DNA from: JBJMQS01 sp045802605
GTDB taxonomy: Bacteria; Planctomycetota; Planctomycetia; Gemmatales; Gemmataceae
Assembly: GCA_045802605.1 (NCBI GenBank)
Contig: JBJMQS010000036.1
Span: forward strand, 259,130 to 323,129
Direction: 5' to 3'
Length of the DNA stretch: 64,000 nt
A program made the position numbers and the translations under genes. Positions 41,519-49,570 of the stretch are shown piece after piece; position 1 is the stretch's first letter; each line of letters opens with the position of its first letter. The notes under the pieces are model-generated. The model had not been told where the DNA came from. It searched no databases and saw nothing but the letters and a program-made list of their open reading frames with translations.

Positions 41519-43165
41519 GTGAGTCAGACAGTGAATTTGGACGATTTTGGCCGGGTAGACGAGCTGTCCTGGCAGACGAGTCGTGGCACGGTCGAGGACT
41601 TCAAGTACGGCTACGACGAGTCGAGCAACGTCATCTGGCGTACCAACGAGATGAATCACAATTTCGACGAGTTGTATCACCGCACGAAAATCGACAAGGA
41701 CATTGTCGCCTACGATGGTCAAGGGGAGCTGACCGACTTTGTTCGCGGTGTACTCAATTCGGCCCATACAGCGATCACCACACCTTCGCGTTCGCAAAAC
41801 TGGACCATCGACCCCTTGGGCAACTTCACCCAGGTGAAGACCACGAGCGGTTCGACAACCATCACCGATAACCGCACCCATGACCTGCAAAACCGGCTGA
41901 TCTCTGCGGGCGGACAGACCTTGAGCTACGACGAGAACGGCAACCTCACTTCTGACGGCACGCATACTTTTGGCTACGACGCCTGGAACCACTTGGTGAC
42001 CGTCAATGGCCAAACGGCCTACCGCTATGACGCGGCCGGTCGGGAAGTCTCTGGAGACAAGGTTTACTCGCTCTCCTGGCAGGTGATCTCGGAGAACCAG
42101 GACCACACCCAGTACGTTTGGAGCCCGGTCTATGTCGATGCCATGGTCGCTAGGATCGATCGTGACACCGGTACTCTCTTTGTGGTGCAGGATGCCAACT
42201 GGAACGTGACCGCGCTGGTCAATACCTCCGGCGACGTAGTCGAGCGCTACATTTACGATCCCTATGGCCGTTTCGATGTGCTCAATGCCGATCGCACGCC
42301 CAAGACTGGCGGCACCGCATTCACCTGGAACTACCTGCACCAAGGCGGCCGCTGGGATGCCGCGGTGGGCCTGTACCATTTCCGCCACCGCGACTACTCG
42401 CCGACTCTGATGCGGTGGATCGAGCAGGACCCGATCAGCTTCGCGGGTGGGACGAGCAACTTGTATCAGTACGAGGGTAATGGACCGGGGAGCAATGTCG
42501 ATCCGAGTGGGTTACAGCCACAAAGGTACGCTTATGAGAACCTTTTCTATAAACTGTTTATGGAAGACCCGCTGGTCGAGGCACCGGGCGGCCCCCAAGG
42601 TAAGAGAAAGGCCGTTGTTTCGCTCTACCGCCTTGATTCTGCAGCTCCCGCAAATAAAGATCCTGTCACAGGCATTACGAATCCAAACGGAATCTATGTA
42701 TTTCAGCCTAAAGTTGCGCCGAGTAGCGAACGCGACCTTCTCGATCCAAATGTGCCATGGAGCAGGTTTGGTCCCGGAACTACGGTATACAATATCGGCG
42801 AAGGGGATTTCATGAACCAAATATCCCTGTTGCCAGATAATTCCATTTCGCACTTAGTTTGGAACGGTCATGGCTATGAAGGCGGTGGTCTTACACTAAT
42901 TCCGCATAAGCTCCATCTCACGCTGGAAGAAATCCAAAACGACGACGCTTCAATGCAAGTTCTACGCAATAAGCTCAGGAAGGACGCTAAGTTCACATTA
43001 AGTACTTGCGACTCAGCCGCCAATGCTAATCCTTTGATCGATTTTGCAGCGCGTATGCGCAAGGGGCTTACAATGCGTGGATACCAGAATTTGATCAGAG
43101 GCACCGTCCCCGATAGGGATACCCAGGGCGCACCCGCAATAGAAATCCATGGGCCGTCCGATTAA
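41519..43165 (+). CDS. Rhs-repeat protein C-terminal part with toxin-like tip
   Basis: 548 aa from the GTG at 41519. Residues 1-331 are YD/Rhs repeats (YGYDESSNVIWR, YDENGNLTSDGTHTFGYDAWNHLV) ending with the Rhs core signature (GLYHFRHRDYSPTLMRWIEQDPI...NLYQYEGNGPGSNVDPSG). Residues 332-548 are a distinct tip with HLVWNGHGYEGGGL (His451) and FTLSTCDSAANA (Cys497), a His-Gly...Cys pattern as in caspase-like/CHAT-type cysteine proteases. N-terminal delivery and most Rhs repeats are missing, so it is a truncated or reserve toxin cassette. The protease idea is inference. Confidence 0.75.
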   Translation: MSQTVNLDDFGRVDELSWQTSRGTVEDFKYGYDESSNVIWRTNEMNHNFDELYHRTKIDKDIVAYDGQGELTDFVRGVLNSAHTAITTPSRSQNWTIDPLGNFTQVKTTSGSTTITDNRTHDLQNRLISAGGQTLSYDENGNLTSDGTHTFGYDAWNHLVTVNGQTAYRYDAAGREVSGDKVYSLSWQVISENQDHTQYVWSPVYVDAMVARIDRDTGTLFVVQDANWNVTALVNTSGDVVERYIYDPYGRFDVLNADRTPKTGGTAFTWNYLHQGGRWDAAVGLYHFRHRDYSPTLMRWIEQDPISFAGGTSNLYQYEGNGPGSNVDPSGLQPQRYAYENLFYKLFMEDPLVEAPGGPQGKRKAVVSLYRLDSAAPANKDPVTGITNPNGIYVFQPKVAPSSERDLLDPNVPWSRFGPGTTVYNIGEGDFMNQISLLPDNSISHLVWNGHGYEGGGLTLIPHKLHLTLEEIQNDDASMQVLRNKLRKDAKFTLSTCDSAANANPLIDFAARMRKGLTMRGYQNLIRGTVPDRDTQGAPAIEIHGPSD

Positions 43166-43193
43166 TTAAGACGCGCTCCTAGCCGGTGAGACA

Positions 43194-44216
43194 ATGCGTC
43201 CCAAAATCTGTATCGCGATGATCATTTTCAGCATTGTGATAGCAAGTGTAATCACCATATGTCTGCTCTGGGCGTTACCACAAACCGTGGAGACTCAATC
43301 GACCAGAGAGAATGACTCCCTAACCAGCACTGTATTGCCGGCATGTGACACAATTAGTTTTTTTTCGTTCAGCGGATCCGGCGATCGACTTCTTGTTGGT
43401 CGTGTTGCGGCCACCCCAGAACTGCTTGTCATTGATCCGACAAAAGGGTCAATGCGGACCTATCGGCTAGATCACCCAATCATCTTCGCTGACTCAATGA
43501 ATGGTCAATTAATTGCAGTTTCTGACACGTTAGATCTCTTATCTTACGATGCAGCTCATGAAGCGTGGATTACAAACACTCGACATTCTGAAAGGCGAAA
43601 CGTCAGCGATTTTGTTCTAAACAAATCGACTCATGTGGGTATCATACTATTTCGGAACGCAACATATGATGTGGCGACAATCGACATCGAAAAAGGAGAA
43701 ATTCACAATTTCAGCTTGGATGCAGAACGGAAAGTGGCGACCGCACTAAATGAATGGTGCTACATTATGTCATACAGTGGACGAGTCTGGCGGACCAAAA
43801 CGTTTGGACAATGTGACGAAATGCGGCCTGCAGGCGAGATTGGCAAACCTAAACTACATCTTTGTGTTGGACTGGAAAAAGGAAAACAGGTCGTCGTGCT
43901 TGATCCACATCACGCGATGAACGTGTTTGCTACAGTTCCGGATGTCACGCTTAGTAAATCAATCGACGTTCATCGTGACTCAATTCGTTGTATGTGTCCC
44001 GGTTTGGAAGATGATTCCATAGTGATAGCGGGAGGCGGCGGCAACACAGACCCGGGCTTCGTCGCCGTTCTGAAAGACGGAAAGGAACTAGGCAGGATTG
44101 TCACGCCATTTGGTCCCGTGAATTATCTGGCAATATCGCCATCGCAAAGAAAACTCGCAATGATGAATGTTCCGACAAAAGTGTTTTGGCTGGATTGGAG
44201 CCAAGTTGCAAAGTGA
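43194..44216 (+). CDS. Membrane-anchored beta-propeller-like protein, possible immunity partner
   Basis: 340 aa; one N-terminal transmembrane helix (about residues 7-29), then a repeated strand pattern (FSFSGSGDRLLVGRVAATPELLVIDPTKG..., LIAVSDTLDLLSYDAAHEAW, VGIILFRNATYDVATIDIEKG, KQVVVLDPHHAMNVFATVPD, YLAISPSQRKLAMMN) as in WD40-like propellers. It begins 28 bp behind the Rhs toxin-like gene, the usual place of an immunity gene. A membrane-tethered periplasmic propeller could shield a target, but this is inference from position. Confidence 0.65.
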   Translation: MRPKICIAMIIFSIVIASVITICLLWALPQTVETQSTRENDSLTSTVLPACDTISFFSFSGSGDRLLVGRVAATPELLVIDPTKGSMRTYRLDHPIIFADSMNGQLIAVSDTLDLLSYDAAHEAWITNTRHSERRNVSDFVLNKSTHVGIILFRNATYDVATIDIEKGEIHNFSLDAERKVATALNEWCYIMSYSGRVWRTKTFGQCDEMRPAGEIGKPKLHLCVGLEKGKQVVVLDPHHAMNVFATVPDVTLSKSIDVHRDSIRCMCPGLEDDSIVIAGGGGNTDPGFVAVLKDGKELGRIVTPFGPVNYLAISPSQRKLAMMNVPTKVFWLDWSQVAK

Positions 44217-44359
44217 CGCTTCGCTCGATGTCGAACCAGGTCACGAACGGGGGAACCGCGGATAATGGCTTGCTAGACGCCAAGGACCAGTTGATTGTTT
44301 TCGCGCGGCACTCTGAGCAGCAGCTTCTCGGCGCAGATCAATAATCCAGCCACAGCCAA

Positions 44360-44470
44360 AGATGGACGAGTGACAGCGTCGGCAACTTCACCCAGGTGGT
44401 CGCCACCGACGGCTCCGATGCCATTACCGCCAACCCTGAGCATGATTTGCAGAACCGGCTAACCCATGGC
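44360..44470 (+). pseudogene. Rhs-protein remnant
   Basis: The frame reads SDSVGNFTQVVATDGSDAITANPEHDLQNRLT, matching IDPLGNFTQVKTTSGSTTITDNRTHDLQNRLIS in the Rhs gene at 41519. No start or further homology is present. It is a fragment of a second Rhs gene. Confidence 0.75.
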
Positions 44471-44479
44471 GGCTGCGAC

Positions 44480-44625
44480 GGTGGCCCATAGAGCCGGACT
44501 TCTTCGATCGTGTTTCCGTGCGGCACACGACCACCTCGCTGGGCATCACTTCATGAATTTTGGTGGTCATCGGGTCTAAGCGTTGGCCTACGAGGCGACG
44601 TAGAAAGCCTCGCAGGTATGTAAAG
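44480..44625 (-). pseudogene. CBS-domain protein remnant, copy 1
   Basis: Minus-strand frame 1 reads VGQRLDPMTTKIHEVMPSEVVVCRTET and a shifted frame continues TIEEVRLYG. Together they match the start of the CBS pair in the pseudogene at 45530-45799. The break lies at about 44515. Confidence 0.65.
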
Positions 44626-44626
44626 G

Positions 44627-44729
44627 AGCGCCGAAAAGACCCTCAGGTTAGCATTTACGACGGTCCGCGCGCAATTCTCCCTTATGCGCCCCCCAAAACT
44701 TGTTCGCGAGCCGTCGCGACTGGGGAGGG
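44627..44729. repeat. Rhs-leader repeat, copy C
   Basis: Shares GCGCCGA-AAG-CC, CA-GTTAGCATTTACGA and TTCGCGAGCCG-TACGAC-GGGAGG words with 45912-46014 and, at its right end, with repeats A and B. In each case a CBS remnant on the minus strand lies just to the left. Confidence 0.65.
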
Positions 44730-44805
44730 ACAAGTCACTCGAAAAGGTGCACGGACAATTAACGGACAGGCTGTGGAGTACATTCCCTACGGGATACCGA
44801 AGTAA
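44730..44805 (+). pseudogene. Short toxin-tail remnant before a putative immunity gene
   Basis: The frame ending ...VTRKGARTINGQAVEYIPYGIPK runs into a stop 2 nt before the gene at 44808, the same spacing as the toxin tail and immunity pair at 39997/40000. Only about 25 residues remain and no activity can be inferred. Confidence 0.45.
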
Positions 44806-44807
44806 CC

Positions 44808-45512
44808 ATGAAATCGATTCATAACCAAAAATGTGAAAATTGGTTTGACGACGGAGAGGGGGTTGTCTTTGAAGACTTTTCCTTCGACACATGCTTCTTC
44901 GACCATTGTGGATTATCACTGGGTACAAAGTGCGAATTGCGATCAACTCTACGACATGTGATTGTTCGTAATTGCACAGTAGGCCATGTAAGTGTCGGTC
45001 CTGCAATTTTCGAAGATGTATTGGTTGATGGCTTGGAAACACATGCCATGTTGATCCTTTTTGGACCGTTATTCAAACATGTGACCCTTCGGGGCCAGAT
45101 CGGAGAAGTCAAAATCAACGAGTCCGTTCATCACAGCGACAGGAGTCCGGAGACGCAACGTCCTTTTGATCTCGCTAAAGCCGAGTATTACAGAAAGGTG
45201 GACTGGGCGTTGGACATTCGGGAGGCAGAATTTCGGTATTTTAGTAGCCGTGGCATTCCTTCTCAACTGATCCGTCGCGATTCGATGAGTCAGGTCGTGG
45301 TGAAACGTGAGAAAGCAATGTCCCCACAATGGAAGCGTCGCCTGTCTCCCAACAACAAGCACTGGCCTATCGTCATCGACATCTGTCTGGAGTCGACAAA
45401 CGACCCAGAATTTATCCTGGTTGCCGAAAAACGGAAGGGTAAACGGCATTTCCAGCATCAAATCGACTGCCTAAACGAACTGCGAGACCTTGGAGTGGCC
45501 GAGCCCAATTAG
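44808..45512 (+). CDS. Putative immunity protein with beta-helix-like N-terminus
   Basis: 234 aa, soluble. Residues 15-105 show a short-strand pattern with regular hydrophobic and Cys/Phe positions (VVFEDFSFDTCFFDHCGL, LRHVIVRNCTVGHVSVGPAIFEDVLVDGL, FKHVTLRGQIGEVKI), as in right-handed beta-helix or pentapeptide-like folds. The C-terminal half is helical and basic with RKGKRHFQHQIDCLNELRDLG. It follows a toxin-tail remnant by 2 nt, as an immunity gene would. Otherwise no family recognised. Confidence 0.6.
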   Translation: MKSIHNQKCENWFDDGEGVVFEDFSFDTCFFDHCGLSLGTKCELRSTLRHVIVRNCTVGHVSVGPAIFEDVLVDGLETHAMLILFGPLFKHVTLRGQIGEVKINESVHHSDRSPETQRPFDLAKAEYYRKVDWALDIREAEFRYFSSRGIPSQLIRRDSMSQVVVKREKAMSPQWKRRLSPNNKHWPIVIDICLESTNDPEFILVAEKRKGKRHFQHQIDCLNELRDLGVAEPN

Positions 45513-45529
45513 GCTATTGTCGCAGCGGC

Positions 45530-45799
45530 TCACACCCGCCCAAACATATATTCCTGCAGCAAGTGAATCGTCTGTTCCTGATCCATCGCTAGCAAGGTGT
45601 TCAGGTCGCCGATGGAAATCATGCCGATGAGCTTATTGTCACGGTCGAGGACGGGCAGGTGGCGGATGCGGCGGTGGCACATGGAGCCGCGGACTTCTTC
45701 GATCGTGGTTTCCGGGCGGCACACGATTACTTCCGTCGAATCACTTTGCGATCTTTGATGGTCTTCGGGTCGATGCGTTGGCCCACCCGCGACGTACAA
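45530..45799 (-). pseudogene. CBS-domain protein, frameshifted, copy 2
   Basis: The open frame ends TEVIVCRPETTIEEVRGSMCHRRIRHLPVLDRDNKLIGMISIGDLNTLLAMDQEQTIHLLQEYMFGRV, the second half of a CBS pair. The preceding part (VGQRIDPKTIKDRKVIRRK) lies in another frame and meets it near 45735, so the gene is broken. CBS pairs bind adenine nucleotides. A shorter copy of the same gene is at 44480-44625. Confidence 0.7.
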
Positions 45800-45911
45800 A
45801 GGCTCGCATTACAGTGGCTTTTGCGATGACTCATTCCCAGTCATGCGGGCCGATTCGACTTCTAAGCTAGCCTCAGAGGAGGTACGGACTTGACTTGTCG
45901 CGAGTGTGGAA

Positions 45912-46014
45912 CGGGCGCCGATAAGGCCTTCAAGTTAGCATTTACGAGGTTCCTGGTGCAATTCTCTTCTCTTGCGCGCGAAATCCTGTTCGCAAGCCGT
46001 TACGACTAGGGAGG
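45912..46014. repeat. Rhs-leader repeat, copy D
   Basis: Same words in the same order as copy C (44627-44729), ending TTCGCAAGCCGTTACGACTA then GGGAGG. In one frame it reads L-F-A-S-R-Y-D, the Rhs signature, followed by a stop codon. It marks another lost Rhs gene. Confidence 0.65.
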
Positions 46015-46055
46015 TATCAGATCATCCGGCAATTCGAATGCGGATGGCAGCCGGT

Positions 46056-46328
46056 CTAAGGCCTAGTCTTGTCGATCGATTCGAAATCTGCATCGCCAAA
46101 GGGTGGCAACTTGAATTCGCGTGCCGCCATTCTGAGAACCTCGACGGCCTCGGGTCGCTCGTTGACTCGAATGAGCACCTCGGCAACTAACTCGCGCCGA
46201 GACTCTTCCATCGCAACAATGCTTTCGTGATAATGCCGCGCCGCCTGAATGACGCGCAGAGGAAGCTTCGGCTTCTTCTTGGGCTTGAGCATGTCCTCGG
46301 TGAAACGCTTGTGCGGCTTGGACTTCAT
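46056..46328 (-). CDS. Small basic/acidic soluble protein
   Basis: 90 aa from the ATG at 46328, which has GGAGG 6 nt upstream. MKSKPHKRFTEDMLKPKKKPKLPLRVIQAARHYHESIVAMEESRRELVAEVLIRVNERPEAVEVLRMAAREFKLPPFGDADFESIDKTRP: basic N-terminus, helical acidic remainder. No family recognised. It probably forms a two-gene unit with the gene at 46396-46695. Confidence 0.65.
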   Translation of the reverse strand: MKSKPHKRFTEDMLKPKKKPKLPLRVIQAARHYHESIVAMEESRRELVAEVLIRVNERPEAVEVLRMAAREFKLPPFGDADFESIDKTRP

Positions 46329-46395
46329 TGCGAGCCTCCTGCAAATGCGGTGCGGTCCATATGACCATCCGTGATAAAGAAAGTCCAATTGCATC

Positions 46396-46695
46396 TCAAG
46401 CCAGCGAAATAGGCGTTACGTCAACACCTTCGGTGTTTTGGAAGACATGGTAAACGTCTTTCTCTTCTACCATGCCCCAAGGCTTGGTGACGTACAGTCG
46501 GGCGCGGCCAGCGCGCGGTGGGGCGACTTCGGAGGCATCCAGCCCAGCCGCTTGAAGCGTATCGATGAGATGGGCTGCGTTAAAGCGGCGTTCTCGAGTT
46601 TCGCCGTCGGCGATGAACTCGACCACAACGCCGCGAGAATCAAAGCCTGAATTTGGGCAACCGCGCTGAATTTTCTGCACTTCGACCGAAACCAC
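46396..46695 (-). CDS. Small beta-rich protein of unknown function
   Basis: 99 aa. The GTG at 46695 is preceded by AAGGAGG with 8 nt spacing, which decides the start. MVSVEVQKIQRGCPNSGFDSRGVVVEFIADGETRERRFNAAHLIDTLQAAGLDASEVAPPRAGRARLYVTKPWGMVEEKDVYHVFQ...: a compact alpha/beta protein without signal peptide. The next gene follows on the same strand after 67 bp. No family recognised. Confidence 0.68.
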   Translation of the reverse strand: MVSVEVQKIQRGCPNSGFDSRGVVVEFIADGETRERRFNAAHLIDTLQAAGLDASEVAPPRAGRARLYVTKPWGMVEEKDVYHVFQNTEGVDVTPISLA

Positions 46696-47090
46696 GTCGT
46701 ATCCTCCTTGGGGACGGGAATACGATTCTAGAACATTTTGCCGAGATTAATGACTGCGCCCGTTGGGATTTACTCTCGGTGCGATACAAGCTCAATCACC
46801 GCCGCCTATTGCGAACATGGATTAAAACGAATGTCAGGCCCTCGAATGTCCGAGGTCCTAAGCGATAGTCGCTAGTTCACTGCGGATGAATTTGTGTTTT
46901 TGTTGACGGATCTCTCTAAGGAACGCTGGTTACAAGCTAGCCGCAAATAGGGATTTGAGGGCCATGACGTCTAGGTCGCCAAAAGGCTTGTGTCGCACTG
47001 ATGCCCTGTTGAGCAGCCTTTGTTCAATATGGAAACCCTGTAAACTGGAATGCACTGCAATAGATTTGGCCATAGTACCTCGACCCACGA
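46696..47090. other. Intergenic region upstream of the chemosensory operon
   Basis: 395 bp between the divergent small gene and cheA. It contains the strong ribosome site of the minus-strand gene (46703-46709) and presumably the cheA promoter. I see no coding frame, RNA or clear operator in it. Confidence 0.5.
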
Positions 47091-49046
47091 ATGAACTTCG
47101 TGACCGACAACGACTCCTCCAATTTTGACGAATATTTATCCGATTATGTGGCGGAATGCGATGAACATTTAACGGCGGCGGGTCGAACGCTGCTCGCAAT
47201 TGAATCATCTCCCGCGCTATTAGATCGCACTCGCTTAGATGAGTTATTCCGCAATTTTCACACCGTGAAGGGTCTCTCGGCGATGGTCGGCTTGGTCGAA
47301 GCCGAGCGTCTGGCACATGCGGTCGAATCGTATTTGAGTCAGGTGCGACAGCAAGAAGGCACATTGACGGTCAATGTCGTAGCGAAACTGATTCAAGCCG
47401 TCCAAATGCTTGAGAGCATTGTCTCAGCGAGGCAACTCGGGCGGGCCATACCCGACGTTGAGCCGGTTGTCCGAGCAATCGGTGTATCCACGTCAAAATC
47501 GGACGCAGGGTCCGGGACCCGGCCTGCCGTTTCGCTCCCGGCTGACAAACGCCTAGAAATGCGTCGCGCTATTGAGAAAGGCGAGCGCGCGTGGCGAGTA
47601 GTGTTCGCCTCCTCGGCCGCAATGGCGGAACGTGGCATCAACGTGAATTGGGTGCGAGATCGCCTCCAATCTGAAGGAAACATTCTCAGCGCGCAGCCAA
47701 TCGTCACAGGTCCTGGCCAACTCAACTTCGAGTTCATTGTGACCGCGTCGCATAATTTGACTACACAAATAATGGAAGCCGGTATTTCGGTCGAGCCCGT
47801 CATATTCGACTCGTTGCCACAGAATCCCGAAGATATTACAGTCCCGTCAACCGGTCTTGCACAAGCTAATCTCGTCCGGGTTGATCTTAGCCGCCTCGAT
47901 GACCTAATGCGCACGCTGGGCGATTTGGTCGTGACACGGGCCCGTTTGGACAATGGGCTAAAGCGGGTGGTGGAACACGTTCCTGATCGGGATAGACGGG
48001 AGCTGCTCGAAACGGGACAGATACTTGAACGCCACCTTCGAGCACTACGAGAGGATGTCATGCGCATCCGCCTCGTGTCCGTGAGGGATCTCTTCGGTCG
48101 TATGCACTTCGTAGTCCGAGATCTGACGCGGGAAACAGGGAAACAAGTCGAATTGAAACTGCATGGAGAAGATACGCAAATTGACAAATTCATTGTGGAT
48201 CGCTTGAGTGATCCACTTTTGCACATGGTTCGGAATGCCGTCACCCATGGGCTCGAAATGCCACACGATCGCACTCGAGCAGGCAAATCTGCAAAAGGGT
48301 CATTGAGCCTCCGTGCGAAGTCAGTCGGTGGAGCGGTGCTCATCGAGGTTGAAGATGATGGGCATGGAATAGATAGTGAATGGATTGCGTCGCACGCGCG
48401 AGCGTTGGGGCTTTGCATGCCCGAGCAGACGCTTACATCGACATCGATTCTGGATCTGCTATGCACTCCCGGCTTCACAACCAGCAAGGTTGCGGACCGA
48501 GCAAGCGGGCGCGGCGTTGGAATGGATGTGGTACGCCGCACGATCGAGTCGCTCGGTGGATATCTTTCGCTGGAAACCATACCACATCAAGGCACGCGAT
48601 TCTCGGCAATGCTGCCGCTGACGCTTGCGATTGCCGATGCCCTTATAGTGACCGTTGGAACGCAGACCTATGCGATCCCTCAGGTGGCTATCACTGAGGT
48701 CATCCAGGTAGAACCGGGTGCAACGATAATTATGGAAAACAATGAATTGCTTCAGCATCGCGAGGGTGTCTTACCGCTAATTCGATTGACCGATTTGTTT
48801 GAGACTGAGCGTCTAACAGTTCCCTTTCCAGCCATGATCGTCGGAGCAGGCAAGCAAGCGATCGCAGTCGGCGTCGACAGAATTTTGGGTTTACGCGAAA
48901 TCGTGGTCCACACGCTGACCGATCCGTTGCTGCAATTGCCGGCCATTGCGGGCGTTACCGAGTTGGGAGACGGCCGCGCAGTCTTGATCTTGGACGCTAT
49001 GGGGCTGAGCCGTCTCGCTCGTCAAAATCGGTCATCGAACGCTTGA
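47091..49046 (+). CDS. cheA: Chemotaxis histidine kinase CheA
   Basis: 651 aa, domains in order: HPt with phospho-accepting His57 (FRNFHTVKGLSAMVGL), a linker with an unusual alpha/beta insert (about 155-265, in the place of P2), dimerisation P3 (LDDLMRTLGDLVVTRARLD), HATPase (N-box LHMVRNAVTHGLE about 377-389, EVDDDGHGID, GRGVGMDVVRRTIESLGG) and a CheW-like P5 domain (about 515-645). It phosphorylates CheY- and CheB-type regulators under receptor control. First gene of an eight-gene cluster. There is no clear Shine-Dalgarno site. Confidence 0.95.
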   Translation: MNFVTDNDSSNFDEYLSDYVAECDEHLTAAGRTLLAIESSPALLDRTRLDELFRNFHTVKGLSAMVGLVEAERLAHAVESYLSQVRQQEGTLTVNVVAKLIQAVQMLESIVSARQLGRAIPDVEPVVRAIGVSTSKSDAGSGTRPAVSLPADKRLEMRRAIEKGERAWRVVFASSAAMAERGINVNWVRDRLQSEGNILSAQPIVTGPGQLNFEFIVTASHNLTTQIMEAGISVEPVIFDSLPQNPEDITVPSTGLAQANLVRVDLSRLDDLMRTLGDLVVTRARLDNGLKRVVEHVPDRDRRELLETGQILERHLRALREDVMRIRLVSVRDLFGRMHFVVRDLTRETGKQVELKLHGEDTQIDKFIVDRLSDPLLHMVRNAVTHGLEMPHDRTRAGKSAKGSLSLRAKSVGGAVLIEVEDDGHGIDSEWIASHARALGLCMPEQTLTSTSILDLLCTPGFTTSKVADRASGRGVGMDVVRRTIESLGGYLSLETIPHQGTRFSAMLPLTLAIADALIVTVGTQTYAIPQVAITEVIQVEPGATIIMENNELLQHREGVLPLIRLTDLFETERLTVPFPAMIVGAGKQAIAVGVDRILGLREIVVHTLTDPLLQLPAIAGVTELGDGRAVLILDAMGLSRLARQNRSSNA

Positions 49047-49066
49047 GAATTCGGGGGAGCGGTATC

Positions 49067-49540
49067 GTGATCAATGCGGAATCGTACGTATTGTTCGAAT
49101 TAGCGGCGACCTCGTATGCCATTCCAAGTCAGCTCGTACAGCGATTGGAACTTATCGAGCACATAACACCGGTGCCGAACGCGCCGTCGTTTATTGATGG
49201 CGTCGTCTTTTCGCGTGGAATCGTTGTTCCGGCATTAAATCTGCGGAAGCGATTCGGTTTCGAATTTCGGCCGTACGACAGCAAGAGTCGCCTGATCGTG
49301 GTGTCGCAGGATAGTCGGACAGTCGGATTGGTTGTCGATTCAGCGCGTGAGTTCGTGACGATCCGGTCCGATACAATTCAGCCTACGCCCGAATCCTTGG
49401 CTGCGACGAGCGGCAAGTACGTTAGTGGAGTGGCTCACGTCAACGACAAGATTGTGCTGGTCCTGGACATTAAGGAAGTGCTGGAGAGCGCGTCGGGACT
49501 CGCCCCATCCCTCACGACGATCGACCATACACACGGTTGA
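49067..49540 (+). CDS. cheW: Chemotaxis adaptor CheW
   Basis: 157 aa from the GTG at 49067, which has GGGGGAG 7 nt upstream; a TTG at 49043 overlapping the cheA stop is an alternative. MINAESYVLFELAATSYAIPSQLVQRLELIEHITPVPNAPSFIDGVVFSRGIVVPALNLRKRFGFE is the standard CheW fold, with I-D-G-V and P-x-L-N-L motifs. It links the soluble MCP to CheA. The coupled, short spacing indicates one operon. Confidence 0.93.
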   Translation: MINAESYVLFELAATSYAIPSQLVQRLELIEHITPVPNAPSFIDGVVFSRGIVVPALNLRKRFGFEFRPYDSKSRLIVVSQDSRTVGLVVDSAREFVTIRSDTIQPTPESLAATSGKYVSGVAHVNDKIVLVLDIKEVLESASGLAPSLTTIDHTHG

Positions 49541-49570
49541 ATACCGCACAAGATATCACAGGGGAACAAG

